Origin: Rotaria sordida
Lineage: Eukaryota > Rotifera > Eurotatoria > Philodinida > Philodinidae
Length of the DNA: 64,000 nt
Direction of reading: 5' to 3'
NCBI GenBank assembly: GCA_905250125.1
Contig: CAJNOL010000227.1
Location: 124,001 to 188,000, forward strand
Shown here in pieces: positions 22,702-32,682 of this stretch (positions within the stretch are counted from its first letter, which is position 1; every line of letters begins with the position of its first letter). Both the position numbers and the translations under genes were made by a program. The notes under the pieces were generated by a model, which worked only from the letters and a program-made list of their open reading frames with translations, made no database searches and had not been told where the DNA came from.

Positions 22702-23395
22702 ACGGAGATAATCCACATTTTTTTCTGCAAGCCTTGTTGACATCCAGAGGATAACCAGGAATTTTTTTTCTCAAGTTATCGATGAAATCTTCGGATTGAT
22801 CGAAAGCAGCTGATAAAGGACCATCGGGAAAACGAAACATATTCAAACCCAATGTCAATAGACCAGGATCTTCGTTGTTGTAACCAACAATTTGCATAGA
22901 AGGAGAACAATCCAAGTTCTGTATGAAATGAATCGCTCCTCTGGGAATTGCAGCAACGTATCCAATGGTAATTTTGTTGAGGACAACTTGTGCGCGATTT
23001 TCTTGGATAAAACCGACTAGAAGAGATTTTCCGGTAATACTGTAGACACCCTTGGAGGCACGAGGATGTATGTGAGGCAAGATGATACCACAGGGTTCCA
23101 GCATGACTAGTGTGAAAGATATACCTATGCCAGCTAAAGCGGGTGTGGTGGAAAGATTGAAGTAACTAACATTGCCTCCAGGAGTCTTTATCCAATAATC
23201 TGGATTGAGGAGATTTCTAACATAGTCTGAAGATGTGAATCGATTAGAGTTCTGCAATCCAGTAAGAGGAGTTCGACATTCACTGGCATCACAAACATTT
23301 TTTTTATTTTGTGTTGTGTAACACTGCGCAACTGAAAGGATGGCAATTGCTACACAGACCAGTTGAATGATGACGTATTGTTGTTGATGATGCAT
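22700..23395 (-). CDS. Secreted germin-like cupin with altered metal site
   Basis: A 231-residue intronless protein. Residues 1-25 form a signal peptide (MHHQQQYVIIQLVCVAIAIL), so it is exported. C35/C40 follow, then a single Cupin_1 beta-barrel (about 55-205) of the germin/spherulin group, in which three His and one Glu normally bind manganese. H108 and H110 are present in LPHIHPRASKGVYSITG, and H156 in IPRGAIHF. The conserved Glu of HxHPxAxE is K115 here, so metal binding may be changed or lost. Germins are known as oxalate oxidases, superoxide dismutases or storage/cell-wall proteins in plants, fungi and slime moulds; the family is rare in animals, which suggests transfer (inference). The C-terminus has CRKKCGL. 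A TATA box sits at 23432-23442. Activity cannot be predicted. Confidence 0.88.
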   Translation of the reverse strand: MHHQQQYVIIQLVCVAIAILSVAQCYTTQNKKNVCDASECRTPLTGLQNSNRFTSSDYVRNLLNPDYWIKTPGGNVSYFNLSTTPALAGIGISFTLVMLEPCGIILPHIHPRASKGVYSITGKSLLVGFIQENRAQVVLNKITIGYVAAIPRGAIHFIQNLDCSPSMQIVGYNNEDPGLLTLGLNMFRFPDGPLSAAFDQSEDFIDNLRKKIPGYPLDVNKACRKKCGLSP

Positions 23396-23431
23396 TTGCG
23401 AAGTTTTGTAAAAAAAAATGAATAAAAACTG

Positions 23432-23442
23432 TATTTATATAT
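23432..23442 (-). promoter_or_regulatory. TATA box of the cupin gene
   Basis: On the minus strand TATATAAATAC lies 37-47 nt before the cupin ATG, a fitting place for a core promoter with a very short leader. Confidence 0.5.
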
Positions 23443-24002
23443 CACTAATGATGTATTGATGGGATAGAGAAGAAATATTTGTTTGTGGTATAGAGAAAAA
23501 AGAGAAGAAATACTAATATACCAATTACTTCATTTGCCAAGCGAAACGTGTAACCAATAATATTTCAAGATATCATCAATAGGTACAAAAAAAAAAAAAG
23601 ATACACAATGCTTAACTATTGTTCTACGTATATAAGGATTACTCATGGCTTTTTTTACGTCGTATATTCTGAAGAGATAATGACAGAGGTAAGATACGGA
23701 AAGGACATGTTTTGTTCTCCTCGATAGTACTTAAAAAATAGAAAAAGAGAGTAACCTATTATTCTATCAATAATAAGGTTATTGATTAGTTTTATTACAT
23801 AAGCACGTGTTGTAGAGATAGTAGAGAAAAACTTAATAATAATTTGTTTTTTTCTTTCTTTTTTGTTCACAAAGAAAACAATCAGGTACTAACGCACTTT
23901 TGTATTATGTTTGATACAATCGATATTTTTATCACATGAATATAACATGTTGCACAAATACATGAATAAAATAGATCAATAATAATGATGATGTACGAAT
24001 TG
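23443..24002. other. Intergenic upstream of the cupin gene
   Basis: AT-rich with A and T runs. A 71-codon minus frame (23655-23870) shows no domain. Nothing else recognised. Confidence 0.4.
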
Positions 24003-24175
24003 CAAGGGGAAAAAGCGAGACTTCGTACTTTACCATACTTCACTGTACTTCACTTGTACTTTATTCGTACTTCACTTATACTTCACTCGCACTTCACGTA
24101 CATCACCGCACTTTCATCGTACTTCACGTACTTCAGATTTTTTTAAAGTGGATGAAGTCTCGCTTTTCCCCCTTG
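24003..24175. repeat. Small inverted-end element with GTACTTCAC tandem core
   Basis: The ends CAAGGGGAAAAAGCGAGACTTC and GAAGTCTCGCTTTTCCCCCTTG are inverted copies. Between them are about ten diverged copies of a 9-12-bp unit, (G)TACTTCACT. Total 173 bp. It looks like a MITE whose core has become a minisatellite. Confidence 0.65.
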
Positions 24176-24978
24176 ACTAATTGTCTTTCACCCGCATCCA
24201 CACCCTCAAGATCAGCGTCAATCAATTCAGAGATCTATATAAACCATTTCATTATGCCGGGTTTGATGATGCAAGTATTTTTGTGAAGCTTGAATGTTTT
24301 TTCTTTCGAAAATAAAAGTTACTGGTCCTAAAATATTAGCTTATAGTAATCATTTATTTAATATACAGAATCAAACTATTTCTGACTATGGAAATAGCAA
24401 ACTAAAATGAAAAAAAAAACTGTCTCTTAACTACTATCATTGTCTTCATCGTGTTTATCTATTGTCATTACAAATGTAAATTTCAAAATCCAAAATTTTC
24501 CTTAGACAATTATTTATAGATTACTCATCGATAATCGTTGTTATTCTACTGACTTATCTTTGAAATTAGATTTTTAGTCGTGTATCTATATTTGTCGAGC
24601 AATTTCTAGAATTTTGGTTTTGAATTTATTGAATTTATTCAAATAAGTGGATTTATCTATTCATAGTATACGTATGATACATAAATAACTGTAGCAAACT
24701 AGAGTGAGAGTGATGGCGAGTCTCTCGTCACTCTCAACTAGATACTTTCTCTCAGTCTGGTTCTTCCTGTTTGATGAGAAAATTTATGGAAAAATATTTA
24801 AAAAAAAGGATTTTTTTATTCGATTGTAAATCTTATTTATTATATTCAAATAAAATTATTTTTGGATTAAAATGAATAGAAAAAAAAATAGTAATAAAAT
24901 CTTCAATATGACAATAAAATATAATAAGTTTATCAGTATAGTATATTCATTGAATAATATTGTTTGTATTTGATAGTT
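24176..24978. other. Intergenic with second copy of the 35-bp direct repeat
   Basis: Holds CACCCGCATCCACACCCTC at 24189 (telomere-like C-strand motif), the direct repeat copy at 24421-24455 and a small hairpin at 24706-24735 (GAGAGTGA / TCACTCTC). No gene recognised. Confidence 0.45.
24421..24455. repeat. 35-bp direct repeat, copy 2
   Basis: Identical to 22667-22701. The two copies bracket the cupin gene and about 1 kb of its upstream DNA, 1.75 kb apart. This may mark a past duplication or insertion break. Confidence 0.75.
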
Positions 24979-26830
24979 TTAATTCAATTGTGGTAGAGTG
25001 ACATTAGCACCTATTGTTGAAGCTAAATTACCCATAGCTACAAGCATAAAGAATTGTTGTAATTTGACAGCTTCATCCATAGTTAAAACATGTGGTGCTT
25101 CTTGTAAGGATTGTTTGTTCCTTTCAAAAGGACCACCTAGATAACTTTTTGATGTTTGTATTATTAATAAATTAGGTGCTAATTGCTAATCAGCATTGAT
25201 ATCAACAATAAAAAATGAAGTAGTATTAGTTAAACTATCACCATTTTTAAACAATGTTAAAGAACGATAATTTCCATTATTTGATGGAGAATAAAGATAA
25301 TCAATACGATCCCAAGAAAAATCATCGGAATATGTTAAACCAAGCATAAAACTACCTTTTGATAGTAAATTATAATCAATAATAACTGCATTAATAAATT
25401 CTGTTGCTTTATCAGCTGATATATCAATCTCTTTTAAAACTGCTGATTTCTGAGAAAAATAGGTAAAATCAAATCGTACAATACGTGTAATTGTAGTAGA
25501 ACTACTTGATTTAAATGCAGTCACAATATCTTTCCAAGCATTGGCAGCAGCTGAAACGGCCTTGGATAAAGCCAAAATTTTCTCTGGAAGAGTCCGCAGT
25601 TGAGAAACATGAGTTTTATTATGATTCACTGTAGGTGAGATTATTTCAAGATTAACATATGATAACATTCGATATTTTTGTGGATTAATTTTACTAGCAG
25701 CAATAAAACGTAAAATATTTAATGCAATTTTTGTTGTTTTTAATTGCCATGGTGTAATCAATGTTAAAAAATTTTCATTTAAAAATTTACTACGATCATT
25801 TAATATTGAAGTACGTACAACTTTTAACTTTTTATTATAATCAATCGTATAATCAGATTCATTAATATTTGTATTATTCGATAATAATTTATTAATTAAT
25901 TGTTGAGAAGTAATATTTATAAAAAGAAAATTAATTGAATATATCAAATTATCAACAGTTTGACCAGTTAATCAAATATATTTAATAGTTAGACTTTTGT
26001 TATAGCCATCAATTGAACTAGTAAATAAATTTTCATATGAGAATCTTCTTGTATTTAATTGTTCAATAAATAATACATTGTCATAAATATCTTCGAATCC
26101 ATAATCTGTTGTTAATGTTGATAGAACTAAACGAAGATTTTGACTTTTTAATTTTGTCATTTTTAATGATTGACTTGATAATTTTAATAAGGCAATATGA
26201 GTTTGTAATGTTGATAGAATTGAATCATTATATGATGCTAATACTTCACCTTTAACTCTAGTAGTACCGGCCAGGGTCATTTTTGACCCTGCCTCAAAAA
26301 TTTAAAACTGTGGTAGAAATATTTTGCTTTTTCCCAGTTTTTAGAAGCAACTAGCATCCCTATATGAATAGATATATGTTGTTGAATCTAAAAAGGAATA
26401 CATTTGTTTTTCATATCATTACAACCTTTTGATACAAGACCATCTCTTCAGTATACAACAAATATATAACAAGAAAGGAGAAAAAGTCAAACTTGGCATA
26501 TATAATTCAATGACTCATTCACTAATCTAAGTGGATACATATTTCTAATCTATTAAAAAAATTTTTTTTTTGAGTAGTTTCAAGCTATTCAACCATTATA
26601 GTAGATCAAATGTATGGCTTGCTTTTCTTTCTTGTTTTATATTTTGTGAATAATGAGGTCAAGATATCATATTAAAAACTTGTAAAATCATGAAGAAGGA
26701 GACCATTTTTTTTTATTCAACTTCATATATCAATCTATTGTTTCAGCTGATGCCAGTTTATCTAGTGCTTCTTCATTTACTTGTGGCCTCTAGATTGAAG
26801 TTTTTTTTCTCATATAATTTGTATCCAACT

Positions 26831-26869
26831 GGGTGTGGGTGTAGTTTTCCTACACGCACACCCACATCC
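26831..26869. repeat. Hairpin with telomere-like motifs
   Basis: GGGTGTGGGTGTA faces TACACGCACACCCACATCC with a 7-base loop. It lies inside the piggyBac-type element, left of the nested hAT-type element. Confidence 0.6.
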
Positions 26870-27069
26870 TTCTATTAAATGTATTTTTCGTATTACTTGT
26901 TCTAAATAAAGAATATCATTTTAATCATTTTTTCTATTAGGTCAAATATGAAAACAGCATATTTCGTCAGGAAACCAGAGGTGCAGAATCTACCCGTGTG
27001 CGCGTACGGCCGTACGGGGAAATTTTTGAAAATCTATCAGCATCTGGGGAAATTTTTTGGAAAATATTT

Positions 27070-27655
27070 TTCCCTCGTAGGAAAATAATTTCCCCTCGTA
27101 GGAAAATAATTTTCCCTCGTAGGAAACTATTTTCCCCTCGTAGGAAAATCATTTTCCCCTCGTAGGAAACTGTTTTTCCTTCGTAGGAAAATAATTTTCC
27201 CTCGTAGGAAATTATTTTTCCCTCATAGGAAAATAATTTTCCCTCGTAGGAAACTATTTTTCCCTCGTAGGAAAATCATTTTCCCTCGTAGGAAACTATT
27301 TTTCCCTCGTAGAAAACTATTTTCCCCTCGTAGGAAAATAATTTCCCCTCGTAGGAAAATAATTTTCCCTCGTAGGAAAATAATTTTCTCTCGTAGGAAA
27401 ATAATTTTCTCTCGTAGGAAAATAATTTTCCCTCGTAGGAAACTATTTTTCCCTCGTAGGAAAATAATTTTCCCTCGTCGGAAACTATTTTTCCCTCGTA
27501 GGAAAATAATTTTCCCTGGTAGGAAACTATTTTTCCCTTGTAGGNNNNNNNNNNTCCCTGGTAGGAAACTATTTTTCCCTTGTAGGAAAATAATTTTCCC
27601 TCGTAGGAAACTATTTTTCCCTCGTAGGAAAATAATTTTCCCTTGTAAGAAAAAT
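27070..27655. repeat. 21-bp minisatellite inside the hAT-type element
   Basis: About 27 copies of TTCCCTCGTAGGAAAATAATT, often alternating with TTCCCTCGTAGGAAACTATTT, so a 42-bp higher-order unit is present in parts. Each unit is itself a partial palindrome. An assembly gap of 10 N at 27545-27554 lies inside, so copy number is uncertain. The array gives long open frames (FLRGKIIFLRGKNS repeats) that are not genes. Confidence 0.9.
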
Positions 27656-27951
27656 CTTATAGTTTTCCAAACAAATCTTAGTTTATTTATATCTGCATCA
27701 ATAAGATCTTGCATCTTTTTTCTTTCTTTTATTTTTGTTAAACTTTTAAAAAGAATCATCCGTGTCTTTCTCGTAGTGCCAATATCGTCTATTTTTGTTC
27801 ACGGTGATCCTGCATCTTACTACTTTTCCTTCGCTCTTTCTCGTAGTGCGAATTTACGACACAAAACACACTATTTGTTTTCTCCTCTTTTCATTTTGTT
27901 CTTTTCCCTAATGCAATGCCACTACTTCCCAGGTCGAATTCATCCCATTAG

Positions 27952-28163
27952 ATCCGATGGAAATTCGTCGGAAGTTGTAGAAATCCTTGGTACAGGATTC
28001 CGACAGGAAATTATCGGACGTTGAAAAGTGTCGGATTTTCAGGATTCCGATAGGATTTGGGTCCCTTTTGACACTTTCCGACATCCGACAACTTCCTGTC
28101 GGAATCCTGTACCAAAGATTCCAACAACTTCTGATGAATCCCTGTCGGATCCGATAATTTTCC
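27952..28163. repeat. Inverted repeat rich in GTCGGAATCC motifs
   Basis: The left arm (27952-28044: GATCCGATGG, GTCGGAAGTTGT, TGGTACAGGATTCCGACAGG, GTGTC) is matched by the right arm (28062-28163) as complement. It forms a third layer inside the hAT-type element, either as part of it or as another small foldback insertion. Confidence 0.65.
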
Positions 28164-28824
28164 TGGCAAGATCCGACGGAATCCGACTGTCGGATTGCTC
28201 GTCCTGGGTTGCCGTCTTTTCTCTGTCGGTACATATTATTTGTTATTGTGTACACGTACGCGTACACGATCTCTAGAATGACTAATATATAGTCATACAG
28301 TAGATGATGAACAAGATGATCCTTATTCACTGACAAATCCTTTCTCGTCTCTCATTTTTGTTTTATCTACTTTTTTTAAGACCTTTAACATATCTGAACA
28401 ATAAAAATGTACCCGAGTAAACAGCAGGTATCATGTTTTTATTGTGAATGGGTCGGACGAAAAGATAAAGCAGAAGAACATTGGAAAAAAACATCCCGAA
28501 GAAACATTTAAATGAAAGATTTCAGAAGTCGTAGTTATTCTTTTTTGAATAAACATCATCTTTAACGAGAATGACTCGTTTTTTCATTGAATTCTATAGT
28601 GGGGGAAATTTTTCATAAAAAATTTGCCGTTTGGGGAAATTTTTTATTTTAGCGGCAGATTCTGCACCTCTGCAGGAAACTGATCCAAAAGTAAACAAAA
28701 TTAATTTATGAAAACATATGTTGATAGTAAAGTGCTTAAAAAAGGCCGGTACTACTAGGGTTAATGAAACAATATGATTAATATACAATTTCAAGAGTGT
28801 GAAGAACTGGAAGAGTAGTTTCAT

Positions 28825-30531
28825 CGCTACCCTCGATAACGATGTTTGTTGAGCTACGTCATCATTCCAGTCGTATCTATATCAGTACAAATGCACGCTT
28901 ATATACTAGTCACAGAAGAAAAGCGAACGTGAAACACACATCATCAAGGTCAACAGTATGAAGAAGTCATATTGAGAAGAGAAGTGATGTCTAACAGTCA
29001 ATAATTGTTACAAAGAGCTTAATTTCTCTCATGTTTATCAGTTGAGTCAATTCATCAATTATTAAAAAATCAAACTTTGAAGTGTTCTTATAAGAAATCA
29101 GTAACTGTATGGAAAAAAAAGTAGATCATTAGTCCGAAACAAATGTAAAAATATACTGAAGACAAATATTTGTAAGTTTGAAATTTTTAATTAGGCATTA
29201 GAGCAGAATAGTTTCTCACAAACTATTGCTATTAGTAGAGTCAAGAGAAATTCAACATTTTGATTAATATGTGCAGATACTTACTTAAATAGAATTCTGA
29301 GCAATATTTTCCAGTAACCATAAAAATTATAGAAAAGTATTTTCTGCTATTCAGAACTTTGCACTAACAAAACAAACTACATGTATTTTTTTTTCCGTTA
29401 CTTGTTATTCTGTGTTCAATTATTATGAAATCATCAGTTTCTTTGACTATCTATAGCTGACATACTCTATTGAAATAAATCTCAAAATCAATAAAAGAAA
29501 AAAAAAAAAGATTGACTTGTTAAGCTAAATCACATCGTTCATTTTTTTCTCATAGATTTACTAAACATATGTCGGATTAGCTGTTTTTTTTTTTTTATTG
29601 AAATAGTTAAGCTCTAAGCTAAAAAAAACACTTCAGATTTCAAACAAAATTAATAAGCCTATAAATTTCTCAATTATCTTTTGTTTAAAAAAACAAAAAC
29701 AAATGTAATATTCTAAACATCATTTAATCTTTACTTTAACAATGAAAAGATTTTCTTCGGAAAAAAAAAAGAAAAATAATAAGAGCAATGTCTATTGATC
29801 ATTTTGTTGATTGATGAATACAATACTTGATATATTCATAAAATCACATGTACCGACATACTGGCCTTTATTAAATAAATAAAACAAATGTTCATCTTAA
29901 TAAACAACAGACATTCTCATGTGATTATTTATCTCATCATTATTGCATAAAATCAAATCATATTATTTGATCTTTAATTAATCTTCTATCATTTCATTAG
30001 TGACTATATATATATATCATAAAGATTTCCGACATTTAGTATTTCCTTTAAGACGGAAACAACTCACTTTTTTTGTTTTTGTTTTCTTTCTATACCATTC
30101 TTAACGAAAAGGATCATTGATTGTTCTCTTGGTTAATCCATATGAAGCGATGTCCCTATTTTATTAATTGGTCATCGACATCAACAGAACTAATACTAAG
30201 TATGCACAATGGTTTAGCTTGAAAAAATAAAAGAAAGAAGAAGAAGAAGAAGAAAAAAAAGAAGAAAATGTGAGAAAAAAGAAAAGGAATGAATTTCACC
30301 GTTCCCTCACTGTTTTTGTTCCTTTTTCTTATCTATACACTGCATCGTTGTCCAAGGTGAACGAACAATAGCAAAAGTATTTGTTCTAATTGCAGTACGA
30401 GAGGGAGAGAGAGAGTACATTGTTCGATTTCATCATCCGTCCGCGATCAACACTTGACATTTGTGACAGTTAATCATTGTACTTTTATATATTTGTGATT
30501 TACTGATTTAATTCAATCTAATTATTAAACA
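28825..30531. other. Intergenic upstream of the tetraspanin
   Basis: AT-rich. Contains a GAA microsatellite at ~30232-30262 and a GA-rich run at ~30400-30415 (GAGAGGGAGAGAGAGAG). No gene recognised. The last 100 bp before the ATG at 30532 probably hold the promoter. Confidence 0.4.
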
Positions 30532-32147
30532 ATGGCTTGTTGTTTATGTGCGAAATATTTACTTTTATTTTTCAATTTAATTATATGGGTAAAGTATTGA
30601 ATTATTTTTTAATTATTGATTGATTGTTGTTCTTTCATTTAGTTAACAGGTGGTGTTTTTCTTAGTTGTGGAATTCTTGTTTTATATAAACGTGATTTAC
30701 ATGAATTATTTGCACTTTTATCTTATGATTCACATCTTGTACCATCATTTCTTAATGTTGGTTATGTATTAATTGGTGTTGGTGCACTTGTCTTTATTGT
30801 TGGTTTACTTGGGTGTTGTGGTTCAGTACGTGAATCTCGACTTTTACTTGGACTTGTAAGTAATTTAAAAAATAAATATTTTGATTAATAAAAAAAAACA
30901 AAACATTATTTTAATTATATAGTATGTCTTTTTTATTATACTTGTCATGGGTGGAGAACTTGTTGTAGCTATGTATACAGTACTATTAGGTGATGAATGG
31001 GATACAAGATTACCCAATACATTAAAAAGACGTCTTTTAACATATAATTATTCAATACCACAAAGATTTGAATTTGATTTGGATACTGTTCATAAACAGG
31101 TATTGATAAAAAAAAAAAGTTTTTTTTTATTCTACATCTAATCGGTATGATTTTTATCGTTGCTTTTTCGCTTTCATTTTACTCATAGAAGTTAAGAATC
31201 GGGTAATATACATCAAAGAAAAACAGCAAACTATGTGAAATTTCAACTAACACTATAAAAGTTAGTACTTGTAGAATTATCCAAAACTTTGCAAAATCGT
31301 TTGCATAACTTCATTATTTTTAAAAGTTTTAATGAATTATAAATTTATCGTATGTAACGTAACATAATTATACAAAGCGATACGTAGTATCTAGTGTAGA
31401 TGTGGCTATTCTCTGTACCCACACCCTAATTATCACGTTTCTTCTGTTTATATCACTATTACTAAACGAGATAATGTCATTTAAAAACATCGTCCTAAGT
31501 ATTCGAAGCTTATGTAGATACAATTAGGTAGAGACTACTCTTTGTTTACATATAAACTAATTTTCGTTAAGGCTCAAAATTTACGAGACACCATTTAGAG
31601 AGTCTATGATTTTTTTATAGATCTCTAAATCTACAATTCCTTCTCGTTCACTTGACATATATTTATAGTAATATCGTATAACGGTGCTATGATCATGAAA
31701 GCATTAGAAATGTTAAGGACAAATAAAAATTTTAATAATTATTCAACAAAAAAAAACTTATATATTGATTTAGTTTACATGTTGTGGTATTGATGGTCCA
31801 TCTGATTTTCATGCTAATACTGATTATAAAATATTTGGTAATCGTCTTCCATCATCGTGTTGTAATCATTTATTAAATGGTATTTGTAATGATACTGATT
31901 CATATCGATTAGGTTGTTTTCAAATCATAAATGAATATATGCAACTTTATTCAAGATTAATTGTTTTTGTTGGAATAGGAATTGCTTTACTTGAAGTAAA
32001 AACGAAAGAAACCAAAAAAAAAAAAAACGACCATTCTAGATAAAATTAATTTATAAATTTCTATTTGTTTTTCTTTTTTAGTTAATTGCATTAATTATGG
32101 CTGTATGTGTATGTCGAAATAAAACTGACGAAGATGAATTTTATTAA
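30532..32147 (+). CDS. Tetraspanin
   Basis: Five exons: 30532-30588, 30643-30855, 30923-31099, 31774-31995 and 32082-32147, all joined in phase 0, giving 244 residues. Tetraspanins are four-pass membrane proteins that organise receptors and adhesion molecules in the plasma membrane. TM1 covers about 7-30 (KYLLLFFNLIIW|LTGGVFLS), TM2 about 55-75 (VGYVLIGVGALVFIVGLLGCCGS), TM3 about 85-105 and TM4 about 210-235. The large extracellular loop carries the family marks: CCG (152-154), PSSCC (175-179), C187 and GC (196-197). A polar DEDEFY tail follows CVCRNK. Three introns are short (54-86 nt) and the third is 674 nt and holds a telomere-like hairpin. It converges on the next gene with 33 bp between the stops. 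The tetraspanin subgroup cannot be set. Confidence 0.9.
31394..31426. repeat. Short telomere-like hairpin inside tetraspanin intron 3
   Basis: GTGTAGATGTGG faces GTACCCACACCC with a short loop, resembling the hairpins at 9036, 13669 and 26831. Confidence 0.35.
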
Positions 32148-32180
32148 TATATACATGTTTAAATAAAATGAATAAATATT

Positions 32181-32682
32181 CTATAATGATTGATAGGAAA
32201 AAATAAGTTTTCCTGAAAGTGCAGCCATAATTTGTGTTGCTAATAGAAGTAGACTAAATGATATTCCATAGATATATGATGGCCAACCATTATGATGCAT
32301 TAATCGAGATGCTTCACACATAGCTAAAAGAAGAGTTAATGATGCAAGAAGATAAGCTCCGGGGGCTAATAAATTCCAATACTTCCAAAAATGTCTATAA
32401 AAACCATTGAATTCTTGGAATAAGTAAATAAAATTTTCTTTTTTTTTTTTACTTGATAATCATAAATGATGATGTAATTATACCGATAAATGTGAAAATA
32501 AGACTAAAAATACTCATAATTCGAGATAGATGAAGTTGATTATATTTAGGTGATGAATGAAAATAATCGATATTGGTTTCTTTTTCCCAATTACGTGAAG
32601 ATAAAGCTGTACAAGCAACAATTAAAGCTAATATACCAAGTATAGAACCACATAATGCTATTAAACGATCGCAACGATTCAT
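32181..32682 (-). CDS. Four-transmembrane protein, claudin/PMP22-like topology
   Basis: Two exons (32682-32453 and 32394-32181) with a 58-nt GTAAAA...TTTATAG intron give 147 residues. The phase (AA|A) fits this acceptor and not the earlier CCAAG. Hydrophobic segments lie at about 7-27 (LIALCGSILGILALIVACTAL), 53-76 (RIMSIFSLIFTFIGIITSSFMII), 84-100 (LAPGAYLLASLTLLLAM) and 113-135. The first loop has W32 (SSRNWEKE) but not the full W-GLW-C-C signature of claudins, so only the topology is claimed. It might act in junctions or membrane organisation like PMP22/claudin/clarin proteins. A 3' end of 33 bp is shared with the tetraspanin, so the two 3' UTRs must overlap or be extremely short. No lesion is seen. 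Confidence 0.65.

Larger units (their letters stand above)
26968..28680. mobile_element. Nested non-autonomous hAT-type transposon with 8-bp duplication
   Basis: The element body is 26976-28672. The inverted ends are CAGAGGTGCAGAATCT and its complement AGATTCTGCACCTCTG. The 8-bp flanks are identical: CAGGAAAC at 26968-26975 and 28673-28680. Both the CAGAGGTG start and the 8-bp duplication are hallmarks of hAT elements. Inside each end is a GGGGAAATTTTT motif. There is no hAT transposase; the body holds a 21-bp minisatellite (27070-27655) and an inverted repeat (27952-28163). The perfect duplication suggests a fairly recent insertion. Confidence 0.88.
26252..28764. mobile_element. Non-autonomous piggyBac-type DNA transposon with TTAA duplication
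   Basis: The element body is 26256-28760, flanked on both sides by TTAA (26252-26255 and 28761-28764), the target duplication typical of piggyBac. The inverted ends are CTCTAGTAGTACCGGCC (left) and CCCTAGTAGTACCGGCC (right, as complement), and the CCCT start is also usual for the family. Just inside the left end is a palindrome CAGGGTCA / TGACCCTG. No piggyBac transposase frame can be seen. Most of the length is a second element (26968-28680) inserted into it. It interrupts the 5' part of a minus-strand gene. Confidence 0.85.
24979..28824 (-). pseudogene. Broken gene for an unrecognised secreted protein, split by a transposon
   Basis: One minus frame of about 424 codons runs from 26251 down to TAA at 24979-24981, with in-frame stops at 25972-25974 (TGA) and 25186-25188 (TAG); the frame is otherwise kept. 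The 5' end lies on the other side of the piggyBac-type element: 28765-28824 encodes MKLLFQFFTLLKLYINHIVS, a probable signal peptide or anchor. After removal of the element the two parts are one base out of phase, so a further change or a lost splice site is likely. Visible features are LSTLQTHIALLKLSSQSLKM, several N-x-S/T sites, KILALSKAVSAAANAW and a hydrophobic tail VKLQQFFMLVAMGNLA. No family is recognised. The base composition matches its neighbours, so it is a host gene that died recently, around or after the insertion. Confidence 0.6.

Noticed and set aside
27070-27655. CRISPR-like array or repetitive protein gene (FLRGKIIFLRGKNS repeats)
   Set aside because: Units are contiguous without spacers, lie inside a hAT-type element, and translate in any frame because of the repeat; it is a minisatellite.
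32395-32483. Frameshift in the four-TM gene at the A12 run
   Set aside because: A GTAAAA donor at 32452 and a TTTATAG acceptor before 32394 join the exons in phase, so no lesion is needed.
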